Shown: positions 18,601 through 27,496, numbered from the stretch's first letter. The stretch is 64,000 nt of DNA from Curtobacterium sp. MCPF17_052 (GCF_003234085.1 NZ_QKSD01000001.1:62001-126000), one strand, 5' to 3'. A program made the numbers and translations. Notes: generated by a model not told the origin, from the sequence alone.

Positions 18601-20045
18601 CACTTCGTCTGTCCTCTGGGGTCCACGAGGACGGTGAAACCACTGATGACGTTGCCGCTCGCCGTTCCCGGCGTGACGTTGCGGACAGCAGCGCCACTCA
18701 GCACGTTGAGGACCGCGCCGGTGATGCTCGAGTAGTAGGTCAGGCGCCACGTCCCGAACGGGAGCGCGAGGGTCTGTGTCCCGGAGGTGGAGGTGGGGAA
18801 CTGCAACGAGTACCCCGCTGAGCATCCAGGGTCCCCCGCTCCCGGCGTCGCTGCGGTCGTCGCCACCACGTACGTCGAACTGGTGAGCCCGCTGACCTGG
18901 ACCACCCCGGTCATGATGGGCAGCGGGTTGATCGATCCTGGCTGCCCTGGAGACGTTCCGACCTGCTGGACCGCGGTGCCCGTCTGGTTCGCGGCATTCG
19001 GGACGCTCCAAGCTGCCGGGTTCGGGCTGAGGCAGCTCGTCGGGCCGTTCGCCGAGTTGTATGCGCCGGCGTACACGGAGTAATTGCCGAAAGGAAAGAC
19101 GTTCACAGTCGTCTTCGTCGCGGAGGTGACCGTCGGGCTCGCTCCCCACGGTGTGATGACATCCTGCCCGCCGCCGCCGGATGCCAGCGTGGTCGGCATG
19201 CTCTGCGAGAGCGTCGCTCCGTAGGTGGTCGCGTACTGGAGCGTCAGCGGCGAGGCAAGGTCGTAGACGAACGGCACGTACGCATTGGCACCAGCGACGA
19301 CGGTCACCGGAGTCTGGACCGCGGGCTGCTTCTGGTTCGTGTCGATTCCGCCGGCCTCCGTTGCCGACACCGTGTACGTCCCCTGCTGCACGTTCACCGC
19401 GACCGTGCACCCCTGGACGTTGGTGGAATCGGGTTGCAGCGTGAGCGCTGCGCCAGAGCCGCCGACCGGCGTGACGGTAACGGCGACACCGGCGTTCCCG
19501 TTGCCGGCGGCCGACTTCACCGAGATCGTGATCGTGCCGTTCCCGGGCGACGTGACGGCGCTCGCCGGGGCGATGGCCGACGTCATCGTCGTCGAGAGCG
19601 TCTGATTGCGGCTCTTCCAGGACACCGTCTCGACGATGCTCTTGTAGGCCAGGTAGCCCGTGGTGGCGGACCCACATGCATTCGTCGCGCCGCTGCTGTC
19701 GACCCAGTTGACGTCACGGGTGATCGTGTACTCGACGCCACCGAGCGTCTTCCGGAGCGGCGCTTCGCCCGGATTCGCCGGAATGCTCGTCACCTGTTGT
19801 ATGCCTGTGGCGGAAGCGGAGGCTTTCTGGCGCAGTCCGTCGATGTCCTGGGAAGCGAGCGACACAGCGGTCGTCCGGCTCCGGCTGGACTGGCTCAGCG
19901 TCAGCGCGTTGACGATGCCGTAGGCGATGCCCATGGACATGATCGCGAAGACCATCATCGCGACCATGACCTCGATGACCGTGAAGCCGGCGTCGTCCTG
20001 TGTGCGGTCCGTGGGACGGAGTACCGCAGCGAGTCGGCGGATCAT
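18600..20045 (-). CDS. Large minor prepilin, PilV-like, with added surface domains
   Basis: A 481-residue protein with the prepilin motif DDAG/FTVIEVMVAMMVFAIM (cleavage after G20, Glu at +5, E25). It is far longer than usual minor pilins (about 150-200). The extra part contains repeated beta-sandwich-like stretches, e.g. ITISVKSAAGNGNAGVAVTV and QGTYTVSATEAGG, resembling carboxypeptidase-regulatory/SpaA-type folds common in adhesins. The start has AGGAGGTGA upstream, a full match to the anti-Shine-Dalgarno sequence. An adhesive role is inferred from domain content. Confidence 0.7.
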   Translation of the reverse strand: MIRRLAAVLRPTDRTQDDAGFTVIEVMVAMMVFAIMSMGIAYGIVNALTLSQSSRSRTTAVSLASQDIDGLRQKASASATGIQQVTSIPANPGEAPLRKTLGGVEYTITRDVNWVDSSGATNACGSATTGYLAYKSIVETVSWKSRNQTLSTTMTSAIAPASAVTSPGNGTITISVKSAAGNGNAGVAVTVTPVGGSGAALTLQPDSTNVQGCTVAVNVQQGTYTVSATEAGGIDTNQKQPAVQTPVTVVAGANAYVPFVYDLASPLTLQYATTYGATLSQSMPTTLASGGGGQDVITPWGASPTVTSATKTTVNVFPFGNYSVYAGAYNSANGPTSCLSPNPAAWSVPNAANQTGTAVQQVGTSPGQPGSINPLPIMTGVVQVSGLTSSTYVVATTAATPGAGDPGCSAGYSLQFPTSTSGTQTLALPFGTWRLTYYSSITGAVLNVLSGAAVRNVTPGTASGNVISGFTVLVDPRGQTK

Positions 20046-20082
20046 GGTCACCTCCTGTCGAGAAGTCGTTCTGGGACGTGCA

Positions 20083-20118
20083 CTGAGCGGGACGCCCTGG
20101 GAAGAGCGCCCCGCTCAG
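20083..20118 (-). terminator. Hairpin between the major pilins and minor pilins, possible attenuator
   Basis: CTGAGCGGG (20083-20091) and CCCGCTCAG (20110-20118) are exact inverted repeats, with three more pairs inside after one mismatch. The stem-loop lies 15 nt after the pilin stop and about 40 nt before the PilV-like start. It could reduce read-through, giving more major pilin than minor pilins, or protect the pilin mRNA 3' end. Confidence 0.5.
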
Positions 20119-20132
20119 ACCGTGCGTTCAGG

Positions 20133-20603
20133 TCACGTGGTGACTGCGGTGCACTGCGCCGGCTTGGTCCCCGTCACGCCGCCCGACTCCGTCGCGTAGT
20201 AGGGCGTCGAGGCGGTGCTGAAACCGGCGACGCAGAACGACGTGGCGCTGATGTACTGGTAGTAGAGCGTCTTGGTGTTCGACGAGAGGGTCATGCCGGC
20301 AGCCGACCAGTCGGGATCGCTTCCCGCCGCCGGGAGGGTGGTCCAGCTCGCGCTGGTGCTGGGCAGCGCACCCTTGTTGGTCTGGACGCTGACCACGGCG
20401 GTCTTGAGGTTCGACACGTCCGACTGGGTGGCGGAGTTCTTGGCGTTGTTCTGCACGCCGAGGTACACCGGGATCGCGATCGCGGCCAGGATGCCGATGA
20501 TGATCACGACCACCAGGAGCTCAATCAGGGTGAACCCGCGATCGCCCTGATCGCGAAGACGTGCGCGCCGGGCGTCCAGCGTTGCGAGAGCTGTGAAAGT
20601 CAT
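20133..20603 (-). CDS. Type IV major pilin candidate (second copy)
   Basis: A 156-residue prepilin with leader cleavage after G23 and Glu at +5 (GFTLIELLVVVIIIGILAAI). The first 55 residues of the mature protein are nearly identical to the pilin encoded just upstream, whereas the C-terminal head differs. The head has two cysteines (SFCVAGF and AQCTAVTT) that could form the D-region disulfide of type IVa pilins. It follows its paralogue by 29 nt. Confidence 0.88.
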   Translation of the reverse strand: MTFTALATLDARRARLRDQGDRGFTLIELLVVVIIIGILAAIAIPVYLGVQNNAKNSATQSDVSNLKTAVVSVQTNKGALPSTSASWTTLPAAGSDPDWSAAGMTLSSNTKTLYYQYISATSFCVAGFSTASTPYYATESGGVTGTKPAQCTAVTT

Positions 20604-20632
20604 CGTTGGTCCTTGATTCTGTCGACGGCCGG

Positions 20633-21085
20633 TCAGGAGATGGTGCAGGCCGTCGTCGAGACGCCGCTCGTCGAAGTCGCGTAGTAGGTGGTGCCGCCAG
20701 CGCTGACACCGATGATGCAGAAGTCGCCGGAGGCTCCGGGGCCGTAGTTGATCGACGTCGTGTTGGAGCTGACGGTCGCGCCTGCGTTGCCGAAGCCGTT
20801 CGGGAGACCGCTCGAGCTGGTCACGGCCGATGCGAACTTCGTCGGCAGGGTTCCGCTGCTCGTCTGCAGGCTGACAACAGCGGTCTTGAGGTTCGTCACG
20901 TCCGACTGGGTCGCGGAGTTCTTGGCGTTGTTCTGCACGCCCAGGTACACCGGGATGGCGATCGCGGCCAGGATCCCGATGATGATCACGACGACGAGGA
21001 GTTCGATCAGCGTGAAGCCGGCCTCGTTCTTCGACGTGAGCGCATTGCGGCGAGCACTCAGCTTGCCCATGAGACGGAAGTACAT
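20633..21085 (-). CDS. Type IV major pilin candidate (first copy)
   Basis: A 150-residue prepilin. The ATG at 21085 has AAGGA about 9 nt upstream and gives a 23-residue leader, the same length as in the second copy; the frame is open further upstream but without pilin features. Helix GFTLIELLVVVIIIGILAAI is followed by PVYLGVQNNAKNSATQSDV. Two C-terminal cysteines (DFCIIG and TTACTIS) suggest a D-region loop. It is the first gene after the pilC terminator. Confidence 0.88.
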   Translation of the reverse strand: MYFRLMGKLSARRNALTSKNEAGFTLIELLVVVIIIGILAAIAIPVYLGVQNNAKNSATQSDVTNLKTAVVSLQTSSGTLPTKFASAVTSSSGLPNGFGNAGATVSSNTTSINYGPGASGDFCIIGVSAGGTTYYATSTSGVSTTACTIS

Positions 21086-21144
21086 TTCGTCATTCCTTCG
21101 GAACAGATTGATGATGGCATGGGCTGCACTCGGCCGCCGCGACG

Positions 21145-21175
21145 AGCATACGGCGACGGCATTCCGGAACGTCAT
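21145..21175 (-). promoter_or_regulatory. Weak candidate promoter for the pilin genes
   Basis: TATGCT (-10, 21145-21150) with ATGACG (-35, 21170-21175) at a long 19-nt spacing, between the pilC terminator and the first pilin. A separate pilin promoter is expected from the hairpin upstream, but this match is weak. Confidence 0.3.
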
Positions 21176-21206
21176 CCCGAGAACGGGGGTGTTCTGCGCG
21201 CGAAAC

Positions 21207-21223
21207 GCCCCCAGTCCGGGGGC
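21207..21223 (-). terminator. Hairpin after pilC
   Basis: GCCCCC-GGACT-GGGGGC followed by GTTTCG on the transcribed strand, about 45 nt after the pilC stop. It divides the locus into an ATPase/platform unit (pilB-pilT-pilC) and a pilin/assembly unit. Confidence 0.55.
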
Positions 21224-21267
21224 GGTGAAACGATTCCGCCCCCAGTACGCGGGTGGTATCTGCGACG

Positions 21268-22497
21268 TCAGGAGCCCTGGATCGCGCTGGTGATGTCGAA
21301 GATGGGCAGGTAGAGCGCGACGATCATCCCGCCCACCACGACGCCCAGGAAGGCGATCAGCAGTGGTTCGATCAGGGAGGTGAGCGCTTCCGTGGTCGCC
21401 TCTACTTCGTCGTCGTAGAAGACGGCGATCTTCTCCAGCATGGTCTCCATCGAACCGGCATCCTCGCCGACGGCGACCATCTGTGAGACCATCTGCGGAA
21501 AGACATTCTCTCGCTGCAGTGGAATACTGATCGATTCGCCTTTCCTAACCGATTCGGCGACGCGCTCGAGCGCCTTCTGCACGACGAAATTGTTCGACAC
21601 CTGACCCACAATCTGCAGCGCTTGCAGAATGGGAACACCCGCGCCGATCATGTTCGAGAAATTGCGTGCGAACCGGGCGATGACGATCTTCCGGTTCAGC
21701 TGTCCGAACACCGGCATCCGCAACTTGATCGGATCAAGGACTGCGCGCACCCGATCCGTGTTCTTCCGCGCTCGGTACCAGAGCCAGATCGTGACGCCGA
21801 CGACGGCGAGGATCGGGGCCAGCCATACCATCGCGTGCGAGAGCACCACGAGGAACTGCGTCGGCAACGGAAGTTCACTGCCGAGCCCCTCGAACATCTT
21901 CGAGAAGATCGGCACGATGAAGACGAGCATCACGACGACACTCACCAGCGACATGATCAGCACGACGATCGGGTAGGTCATCGCCGACTTGATGGTCGTA
22001 CGGAGCTTGTGCTCCTTCTCGAAGTTCACCGCGATCGAGTCCATGGCCTGGTCGAGGAACCCACCGGCTTCACCCGCTCGGATCATGTTGATCATGATCG
22101 GCGGGAAGTCGACCGGGTACTTCGCGACTGCGTCCGACAGAGACACACCCTGCTCGACCTCGTCACGGACCTTCGCGAGGATGTCCTTCAGCTTCTTGCT
22201 CTCGGTCTGTTCGGCCAGGATCGAGAGGGCTTTGAGCAGCGACAGACCCGAGGCGAGCATCGTGGCCGCTTGACGGGCCATGATGGCAAGGTCCTTGAGC
22301 TTGACGCCCTTCTCGAACCCGGGGATCTTGATCTCAGCCTGCAGGCCGGTGCCAGCACGAGCCTCGCTCAGCGCGATCGGGGCGATGCCCATCGTGCGGA
22401 GTCTGGCCGCAGCCGCCCCCTCGGACGCGGCGTCGAGCTTGCCCTTGACGAGCTTCCCCGCCCCGTCCCGCCCGCGGTAGTCGAATGCGAGGGACAT
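21268..22497 (-). CDS. pilC: Type IV pilus inner-membrane platform protein PilC
   Basis: PilC is the polytopic platform that couples the PilB and PilT motors to pilin insertion or removal. The 409-residue protein has two GspF domains, the first starting near LKDLAIMARQAATMLASGLSLL and the second near IARFARNFSNMIGAGVPILQAL, plus three main membrane segments. The C-terminal ALTSLIEPLLIAFLGVVVGGMIVALYLPIF is characteristic. The ATG overlaps the pilT TGA. Confidence 0.93.
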   Translation of the reverse strand: MSLAFDYRGRDGAGKLVKGKLDAASEGAAAARLRTMGIAPIALSEARAGTGLQAEIKIPGFEKGVKLKDLAIMARQAATMLASGLSLLKALSILAEQTESKKLKDILAKVRDEVEQGVSLSDAVAKYPVDFPPIMINMIRAGEAGGFLDQAMDSIAVNFEKEHKLRTTIKSAMTYPIVVLIMSLVSVVVMLVFIVPIFSKMFEGLGSELPLPTQFLVVLSHAMVWLAPILAVVGVTIWLWYRARKNTDRVRAVLDPIKLRMPVFGQLNRKIVIARFARNFSNMIGAGVPILQALQIVGQVSNNFVVQKALERVAESVRKGESISIPLQRENVFPQMVSQMVAVGEDAGSMETMLEKIAVFYDDEVEATTEALTSLIEPLLIAFLGVVVGGMIVALYLPIFDITSAIQGS

Positions 22498-24134
22498 CAG
22501 TAGCCTCCGGAGAACTTGTCGCCGAAGTCGATCCCGCTCGCGGCGATGGCGTCGGCGGATGCGTCGGACGGGGATTCGACGCGCTGCACCAGTCGGTCGA
22601 AGCCCTCGAGGTCGTGGACCTTCTCGAGCGCCGCCTTGCGGGTGATGGTGCCGACGTTGACCAGCTCGGCGAGGTCCTGGTCCATCGTGTGCATGCCCGA
22701 GTCGCGCCCGGCCTGCATGGCCGAGGTGATCTGGTACGTCTTGCCCTCACGGATGAGGTTGCCGATGGCGGGGGTGGTCTTCATGATCTCGGTGGACACG
22801 ATGCGACCGGTGCCGTTGGCCTTGGGGACGAGGGTCTGACAGACGACGCCTTCGAGGGTGGCGGCGAGCTGGGTGCGGATCTGGCCCTGCTGGTGCGGCG
22901 GGAACACGTCGATGACGCGGTCGATGGTGCCGGGGGCACTCTGCGTGTGCAGGGTGGCGAACACCAGGTGGCCGGTCTCGGCGGCGGTGAGCGCGACGGA
23001 GATCGTCTCGAGGTCGCGGAGCTCACCGATGAGGATGACGTCCGGGTCCTGGCGCAGCACGTGCTTGAGCGCTCGGGCGAACGAGTGCGTGTCCGCGCCG
23101 ACCTCGCGCTGGTTGATGATCGCCTTCTTGTGCTCGTGCATGAACTCGATCGGGTCCTCGACCGTCACGATGTGGTCGGCCCGGGTCTCGTTGACCAGGT
23201 CGATGAGCGCGGCCAGGGTGGTCGACTTGCCGGAGCCGGTGGGTCCGGTGACGAGCACGAGGCCGCGCGGCAGCTTGGCGAAGTCCCCCACGTACTCGGG
23301 GATGCCGAGCTGCTTGAGGGTCTTGATCTTGGTGGGGATGATGCGGAAGGCCGCGCCCCAGTTGCCGCGCTGCTGGTAGTAGTTCACGCGGAAGCGGAAC
23401 TCGGGCGACAGCGAGTACGCGAAGTCGAGTTCCTGTTCCTGGTCGAACTGTGCGGCCTGCTCGGCGGACATGAGCGTCTTGAGGGCGGCGATGACCTTGT
23501 TGCGCGCCCACGGGCCTCCCGGCACGGCGGGACGCAGCGAGCCGTCGACGCGCACGGTCGGCGGTGCGTCGGCGGTGACGTGCAGGTCGGACGCCCCCTG
23601 GTAGACGACCTGGGCCAGGGCGGTCACGAGGTCGGAGTCGGCGTCTTCGCGGGCGTGGCGCGTGAAGTTGATCTCGGCGCTGCCCGTCGGGGCGACCATC
23701 TGCACCGGCGGGGCGGCGACGGTCTGGAGGTTCGTGGTGGCGACCGCAGGCACCACCGGCAGCCGTTCGGTCACCTGGTACCCGAGAGCCGGGTCCGGTT
23801 CGTACCCGTAGCTCGCGGTCGACGGCGGCACCGCGGCGGGAGGTGTGGCCGGTACGGCGTACGGCTGCGCGACGGGGACGGCGACCGGCACGCCACTCGG
23901 GGCGGCCCAGCCGGCGAGGTCGTCGCTGAGGTCGTAGACGGGGGCGGCTGGTGCGGCTGGTGCCGCTGATGCGGCAGGGACGACGGGCGCCCCGGATGGT
24001 GCCGGGGACTGCTGCGCGGCCTGCGCGAGGCGCGCAGCACGGCGTCCACCGACCTCGAGACCGGGGGTACCGGGGTGCCAGCCGTCGACGGGTTCGTCCC
24101 CGGCGGGGCTCAGGTCGTACACGGAGTCGGTCAT
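22497..24134 (-). CDS. pilT: Type IV pilus retraction ATPase PilT with long N-terminal extension
   Basis: PilT is a hexameric ATPase that depolymerises the pilus and powers twitching. The core is standard: ASDLHVTADAPPTVRVDG (181-198), Walker A GPTGSGKST (297-305), the VEDPIEF Asp box, GELRDLETI Walker B and the ATLHT His box. At 545 residues it is about 190 longer than typical PilT. The extension is Pro/Ala/Val-rich and carries the motif VYDLS twice (5-9, 66-70). The start has GGGAG 9 nt upstream and lies 17 nt after pilB. Confidence 0.92.
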   Translation of the reverse strand: MTDSVYDLSPAGDEPVDGWHPGTPGLEVGGRRAARLAQAAQQSPAPSGAPVVPAASAAPAAPAAPVYDLSDDLAGWAAPSGVPVAVPVAQPYAVPATPPAAVPPSTASYGYEPDPALGYQVTERLPVVPAVATTNLQTVAAPPVQMVAPTGSAEINFTRHAREDADSDLVTALAQVVYQGASDLHVTADAPPTVRVDGSLRPAVPGGPWARNKVIAALKTLMSAEQAAQFDQEQELDFAYSLSPEFRFRVNYYQQRGNWGAAFRIIPTKIKTLKQLGIPEYVGDFAKLPRGLVLVTGPTGSGKSTTLAALIDLVNETRADHIVTVEDPIEFMHEHKKAIINQREVGADTHSFARALKHVLRQDPDVILIGELRDLETISVALTAAETGHLVFATLHTQSAPGTIDRVIDVFPPHQQGQIRTQLAATLEGVVCQTLVPKANGTGRIVSTEIMKTTPAIGNLIREGKTYQITSAMQAGRDSGMHTMDQDLAELVNVGTITRKAALEKVHDLEGFDRLVQRVESPSDASADAIAASGIDFGDKFSGGY

Positions 24135-24151
24135 CTGTTCGTCTCCCACGG

Positions 24152-25819
24152 CTACGCGACCACGCGCAGGATCTCGTCGACGCTCGTCAGGCCGAGCTTG
24201 ACCTTCTCCCACCCGTCCATGCGGAGGGTGAGCATGCCCTGCGCCTGGGCGACCCGGCTGATCTCGGCGCTCGAGGCCCGGGACACGGCGAGGCGCTCGA
24301 TCTCCTCGGTCACGGTCATCACCTCGTGCAGGGCGATGCGTCCCCGGTACCCGGTGTTCGAGCACACCGAGCAGCCGATCGGGGCGAAGAAGTCGGGCAC
24401 GGGGGCGTCGGCGCTGTCGAGGAACCCGAGCGCGTGGAGCTGCTCGGCCTCGTAGAACGCCGGGGCCTTGCACCGGTCACAGAGCTTGCGGGCGAGCCGC
24501 TGGGCGACGACGCAGTCGAGCGCCGATCCGACGAGGAACGGCTCGATGTCCATCTCGGTGAGACGGGTGATCGCCGAGGGGGCGTCGTTCGTGTGCAGGG
24601 TGGAGAGCACGAGGTGCCCGGTGAGGGACGCTTCGATCGCGATCTGGGCGGTCTCGTGGTCGCGGATCTCACCGAGCAGGACGACGTCGGGGTCGGAGCG
24701 GAGGATGCTGCGGAGCGCCGAGGCGAAGGTCAGCCCGGCCTTCGGGTTGACCTGCACCTGGTTGACCCCCGCCATCCGGTACTCGACCGGGTCCTCGACG
24801 GTGATGACGTTGATCTCGGGCTTCGCGACGGCGTTCAGCGTCGTGTAGAGCGTGGTCGACTTTCCGGAGCCGGTCGGGCCGGTGACCAGGATCATGCCGT
24901 ACGGCTTCGAGTAGGAGCGCTGGTAGGCCGCGGCGTTCCGGTCGAGCAGGTTGAGGTCCTTGAGGGTCAACGACGTGTTCGTGTTGTCGAGGATCCGCAT
25001 GACGACCTTCTCGCCCCACACCGTCGGCAGCGTCGCCACTCGGAGGTCGATCTGGCGGCCACCGTGCCGGACGGACATGCGGCCGTCCTGGGGCTTCCGT
25101 CGCTCGGCGATGTCGATGTCGCTCATGATCTTGAGCCGGCTGATCACGCCGTTCTGGATGTTCTTCGGCGCCGGGCTCATCTCGTGCAGGACGCCGTCGA
25201 TGCGGTAGCGGACCCGGACCTCGTGCTCGCCGGGCTCGATGTGGATGTCGGACGCGTGGTCCTGGATCGCCTGCGACACGAGCAGGTTGACGAACCGGAC
25301 GATCGGGACGTCGTCGAGTGAGCCGTCGCCGATGTCGGCCTGCTGCTCGGTGGTGCGCGCCTCTTCTTCGAGCGAGGAGGTGAGGTCGTTGAGCTCGTCG
25401 TCGGCGCGCAGGTAGCGTTCGAAGGCGGACAGCAGGTCACGTTCGTCGACCTGCAGCGGCTTGATCGGCCGGCCCGAGGCGGTGCGTGCGTCGTCGATCG
25501 CCAGGACGTTGGCCGGGTTGACCATCGCGAGCACGAGGGTCTCGCCCTCGAAGCCGATGCCGAGCACCGAGTGCCGACGGCAGAGCGGAGCGGGCAGGAC
25601 CGAGACGGCCGTGCCGTCGACCGGGTAGTCGGTCAGCGGGACCGTCTTCGAGTTGTGCGACGCCGCACGCGCGGTGATGTACTGCGCCTCGCTCACGACG
25701 CCCTGCTCGACGAGTGAGCGGATCGCCTGCTCGTCGACGTCTTCGTGACCGGTCATCGCGTCGAGGTACTCGATCGGGAGGGCGCCGTTGAGGATCAGGA
25801 TCTCGGACAGGGTTGCCAT
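24152..25819 (-). CDS. pilB: Type IV pilus extension ATPase PilB
   Basis: PilB is the GspE-family ATPase that drives pilus polymerisation. The 555-residue protein has an N-terminal MshEN-like domain (about 1-140), QDHASDIHIEPGEHEVRVRY, Walker A GPTGSGKST (314-322), VEDPVEYRM, GEIRDHETA and a tetracysteine zinc site (CDRCKAP and CSVCSNTGYRG). The start has AGGAGG about 10 nt upstream. It is the first gene of the pilus locus as transcribed. Confidence 0.94.
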   Translation of the reverse strand: MATLSEILILNGALPIEYLDAMTGHEDVDEQAIRSLVEQGVVSEAQYITARAASHNSKTVPLTDYPVDGTAVSVLPAPLCRRHSVLGIGFEGETLVLAMVNPANVLAIDDARTASGRPIKPLQVDERDLLSAFERYLRADDELNDLTSSLEEEARTTEQQADIGDGSLDDVPIVRFVNLLVSQAIQDHASDIHIEPGEHEVRVRYRIDGVLHEMSPAPKNIQNGVISRLKIMSDIDIAERRKPQDGRMSVRHGGRQIDLRVATLPTVWGEKVVMRILDNTNTSLTLKDLNLLDRNAAAYQRSYSKPYGMILVTGPTGSGKSTTLYTTLNAVAKPEINVITVEDPVEYRMAGVNQVQVNPKAGLTFASALRSILRSDPDVVLLGEIRDHETAQIAIEASLTGHLVLSTLHTNDAPSAITRLTEMDIEPFLVGSALDCVVAQRLARKLCDRCKAPAFYEAEQLHALGFLDSADAPVPDFFAPIGCSVCSNTGYRGRIALHEVMTVTEEIERLAVSRASSAEISRVAQAQGMLTLRMDGWEKVKLGLTSVDEILRVVA

Positions 25820-26009
25820 GTGCCCTGTACCTCCTTGCTTGCGCGCGCGACGGATCGGCGTGGTTCGGTGGGCGCCGCCAGGGTTGCGGCGCTCGACCAC
25901 GGTACGTCCGGTGTCGCTGCGCAGAGCAGTCCCAGAAGGAGGGGGCGGCGGGGTCCTGACTGGACCCAGAACAGGGGTACCCGCGGGTATCGAGTTCCGA
26001 GCTCGGTTG
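25820..26009. other. Upstream region of the pilus locus
   Basis: A 190-nt gap between the GNAT gene stop and pilB, which must hold the pilus promoter. A near-palindrome (GATACCCGCGGGTACC on the minus strand) occurs near 25976-25991. No well-spaced -35/-10 pair was found. Confidence 0.35.
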
Positions 26010-27041
26010 CTAGAGGGCCATCGAAGTCGTGATCGTCGCGGTCCCCGCGACGAAGCCGAACCGTTCGTACAGCGCCACGGCACCACTCGGGTTCTCGGCG
26101 TCGACCTCGAGCGACGCTGCGGAGAGGCCGGCGTCACGGACGGCGTCGAGGGTCGCACCGAGCACCAGCGGAGCGAGGCCACGACCGCGTGCGCGACGGA
26201 CGACACCGACCCAGTGGAGGTACCCGAAGCTCCGACCGCGGGCAGCGAAGGCGCCGGGGTCGGACTCGACGACGGTGAAGGCCAGGACGTCCCCGTGCTC
26301 GTCCACCACGACGCGCGACAGGTCCAACCGGCTCTTCTCCGCCGTGAGGTACCCGCGCCAGTCCGCTTCCACCATCGGCTGCGAGCCCCAGTGGTCGCGG
26401 AAGGCGTCGTTCTTGGCCGCGCGCATCGGCTCGACGTCGGCCACCGTCGCCGCGCGCAGTACGAGCCCCTCGGGCAGCGGTGGTCCGGACTGCCGCCCGG
26501 GCGCATCCGCGTCGTCCAGGACGACCTGCATGTCGAGCCACGTCCGCACCGGGTGCAGTCCGGCGTGCGCGGCGAGTGCGAGTGTCGACGATCCCTGCGG
26601 TGCGGTGAGGTCGATGGCACCGGGCAGGTCGAGGTCGAGCCCGGCGAGGTGCTGCCGTGCCCGCCCGGTCTGCCACGCGAGCATCCGTCGGCCGATCCCC
26701 CGTCCGCGGTGCGCGGGGCGCACCGAGCCGCCGAGGATGACCCGGGCAGCGGTGTCCCGCGTCGGGACCGGGATGACGATGGCGTAGGCGTGCACATGCC
26801 CCTCAGCATCGATGCCGACCACCGTGTCACGCTCGGGGTCGAGCCCTTCTGTGGACAGCCGGTGCATGAAGTCCTCCGTGGAGGGATGCGCGTGCGGCTC
26901 GTCGACAGCAGCCGACTCGAGGGCGATGCCGTGCACCTCCGGCAGGTCCGCCATCGTGGCCGGCCGGAACGTCAGGCCACCGACCGGGGTCGGGACATCG
27001 AGGTGAGCCGGAGCCGTGACCCGTTCGCGCAGCGTCGCCAT
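26010..27041 (-). CDS. Double-domain GNAT acetyltransferase
   Basis: A 343-residue protein with two GNAT folds in tandem. The acetyl-CoA binding motif A appears as VRPAHRGRGIGRRML in the first half and VRRARGRGLAPLVL in the second. Tandem GNATs in actinobacteria include mycothiol synthase, but nothing here points to that substrate specifically. ATG 27041 is chosen over more distal starts because the first domain begins soon after. It is divergent from the VOC gene, 56 nt apart. Confidence 0.75.
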   Translation of the reverse strand: MATLRERVTAPAHLDVPTPVGGLTFRPATMADLPEVHGIALESAAVDEPHAHPSTEDFMHRLSTEGLDPERDTVVGIDAEGHVHAYAIVIPVPTRDTAARVILGGSVRPAHRGRGIGRRMLAWQTGRARQHLAGLDLDLPGAIDLTAPQGSSTLALAAHAGLHPVRTWLDMQVVLDDADAPGRQSGPPLPEGLVLRAATVADVEPMRAAKNDAFRDHWGSQPMVEADWRGYLTAEKSRLDLSRVVVDEHGDVLAFTVVESDPGAFAARGRSFGYLHWVGVVRRARGRGLAPLVLGATLDAVRDAGLSAASLEVDAENPSGAVALYERFGFVAGTATITTSMAL

Positions 27042-27097
27042 CCTCACAGCATGCCCTACCCCTCGACGCACCGGGCATCGACGGACCATGATGAGTC

Positions 27098-27496
27098 ATG
27101 GACATCACGAGCGTGACCGTGGGGTTGCCCGTCACCGACCTGGAGGCCTCCTGCCTCTGGTACGGCGCGGTGTTCGAACGGGTCGAGCCCGATCTCGAGC
27201 CCACCGAGGGCGTCGCCGAGTACGAGGTCGGCGGCATCTGGATCCAGCTCCTCGAGGACCCGGACGCCGACGACAACCCCGTCATCGTCCGCTTCGGCGT
27301 CGACGACGTCGTGGCGCAGCACGCCCGGATCGCAGCCCTCGGGATCGACGTCGGACCGGTCGAGTGCGTCGACGGAGCCGTCGACTGGTTCGACGCCCGC
27401 GACCCCGACGGCAACGTCCTGAGCCTGTACTCCCTCGCCGACGAGAGCGGCCGCGGTTCCGGCGGTCGCGACAGCGACGCCGGTCGCTCTGTCTAG
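27098..27496 (+). CDS. VOC-family (glyoxalase/bleomycin resistance fold) protein
   Basis: A 132-residue protein with the paired beta-alpha-beta-beta-beta modules of the vicinal-oxygen-chelate fold. It begins ITSVTVGLPVTDLEASCLWYG and ends the domain with DARDPDGNVLSLYSL. Many such proteins are metal-dependent enzymes; the substrate cannot be told. The Ser/Gly/Asp-rich tail is likely disordered. Confidence 0.75.
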   Translation: MDITSVTVGLPVTDLEASCLWYGAVFERVEPDLEPTEGVAEYEVGGIWIQLLEDPDADDNPVIVRFGVDDVVAQHARIAALGIDVGPVECVDGAVDWFDARDPDGNVLSLYSLADESGRGSGGRDSDAGRSV

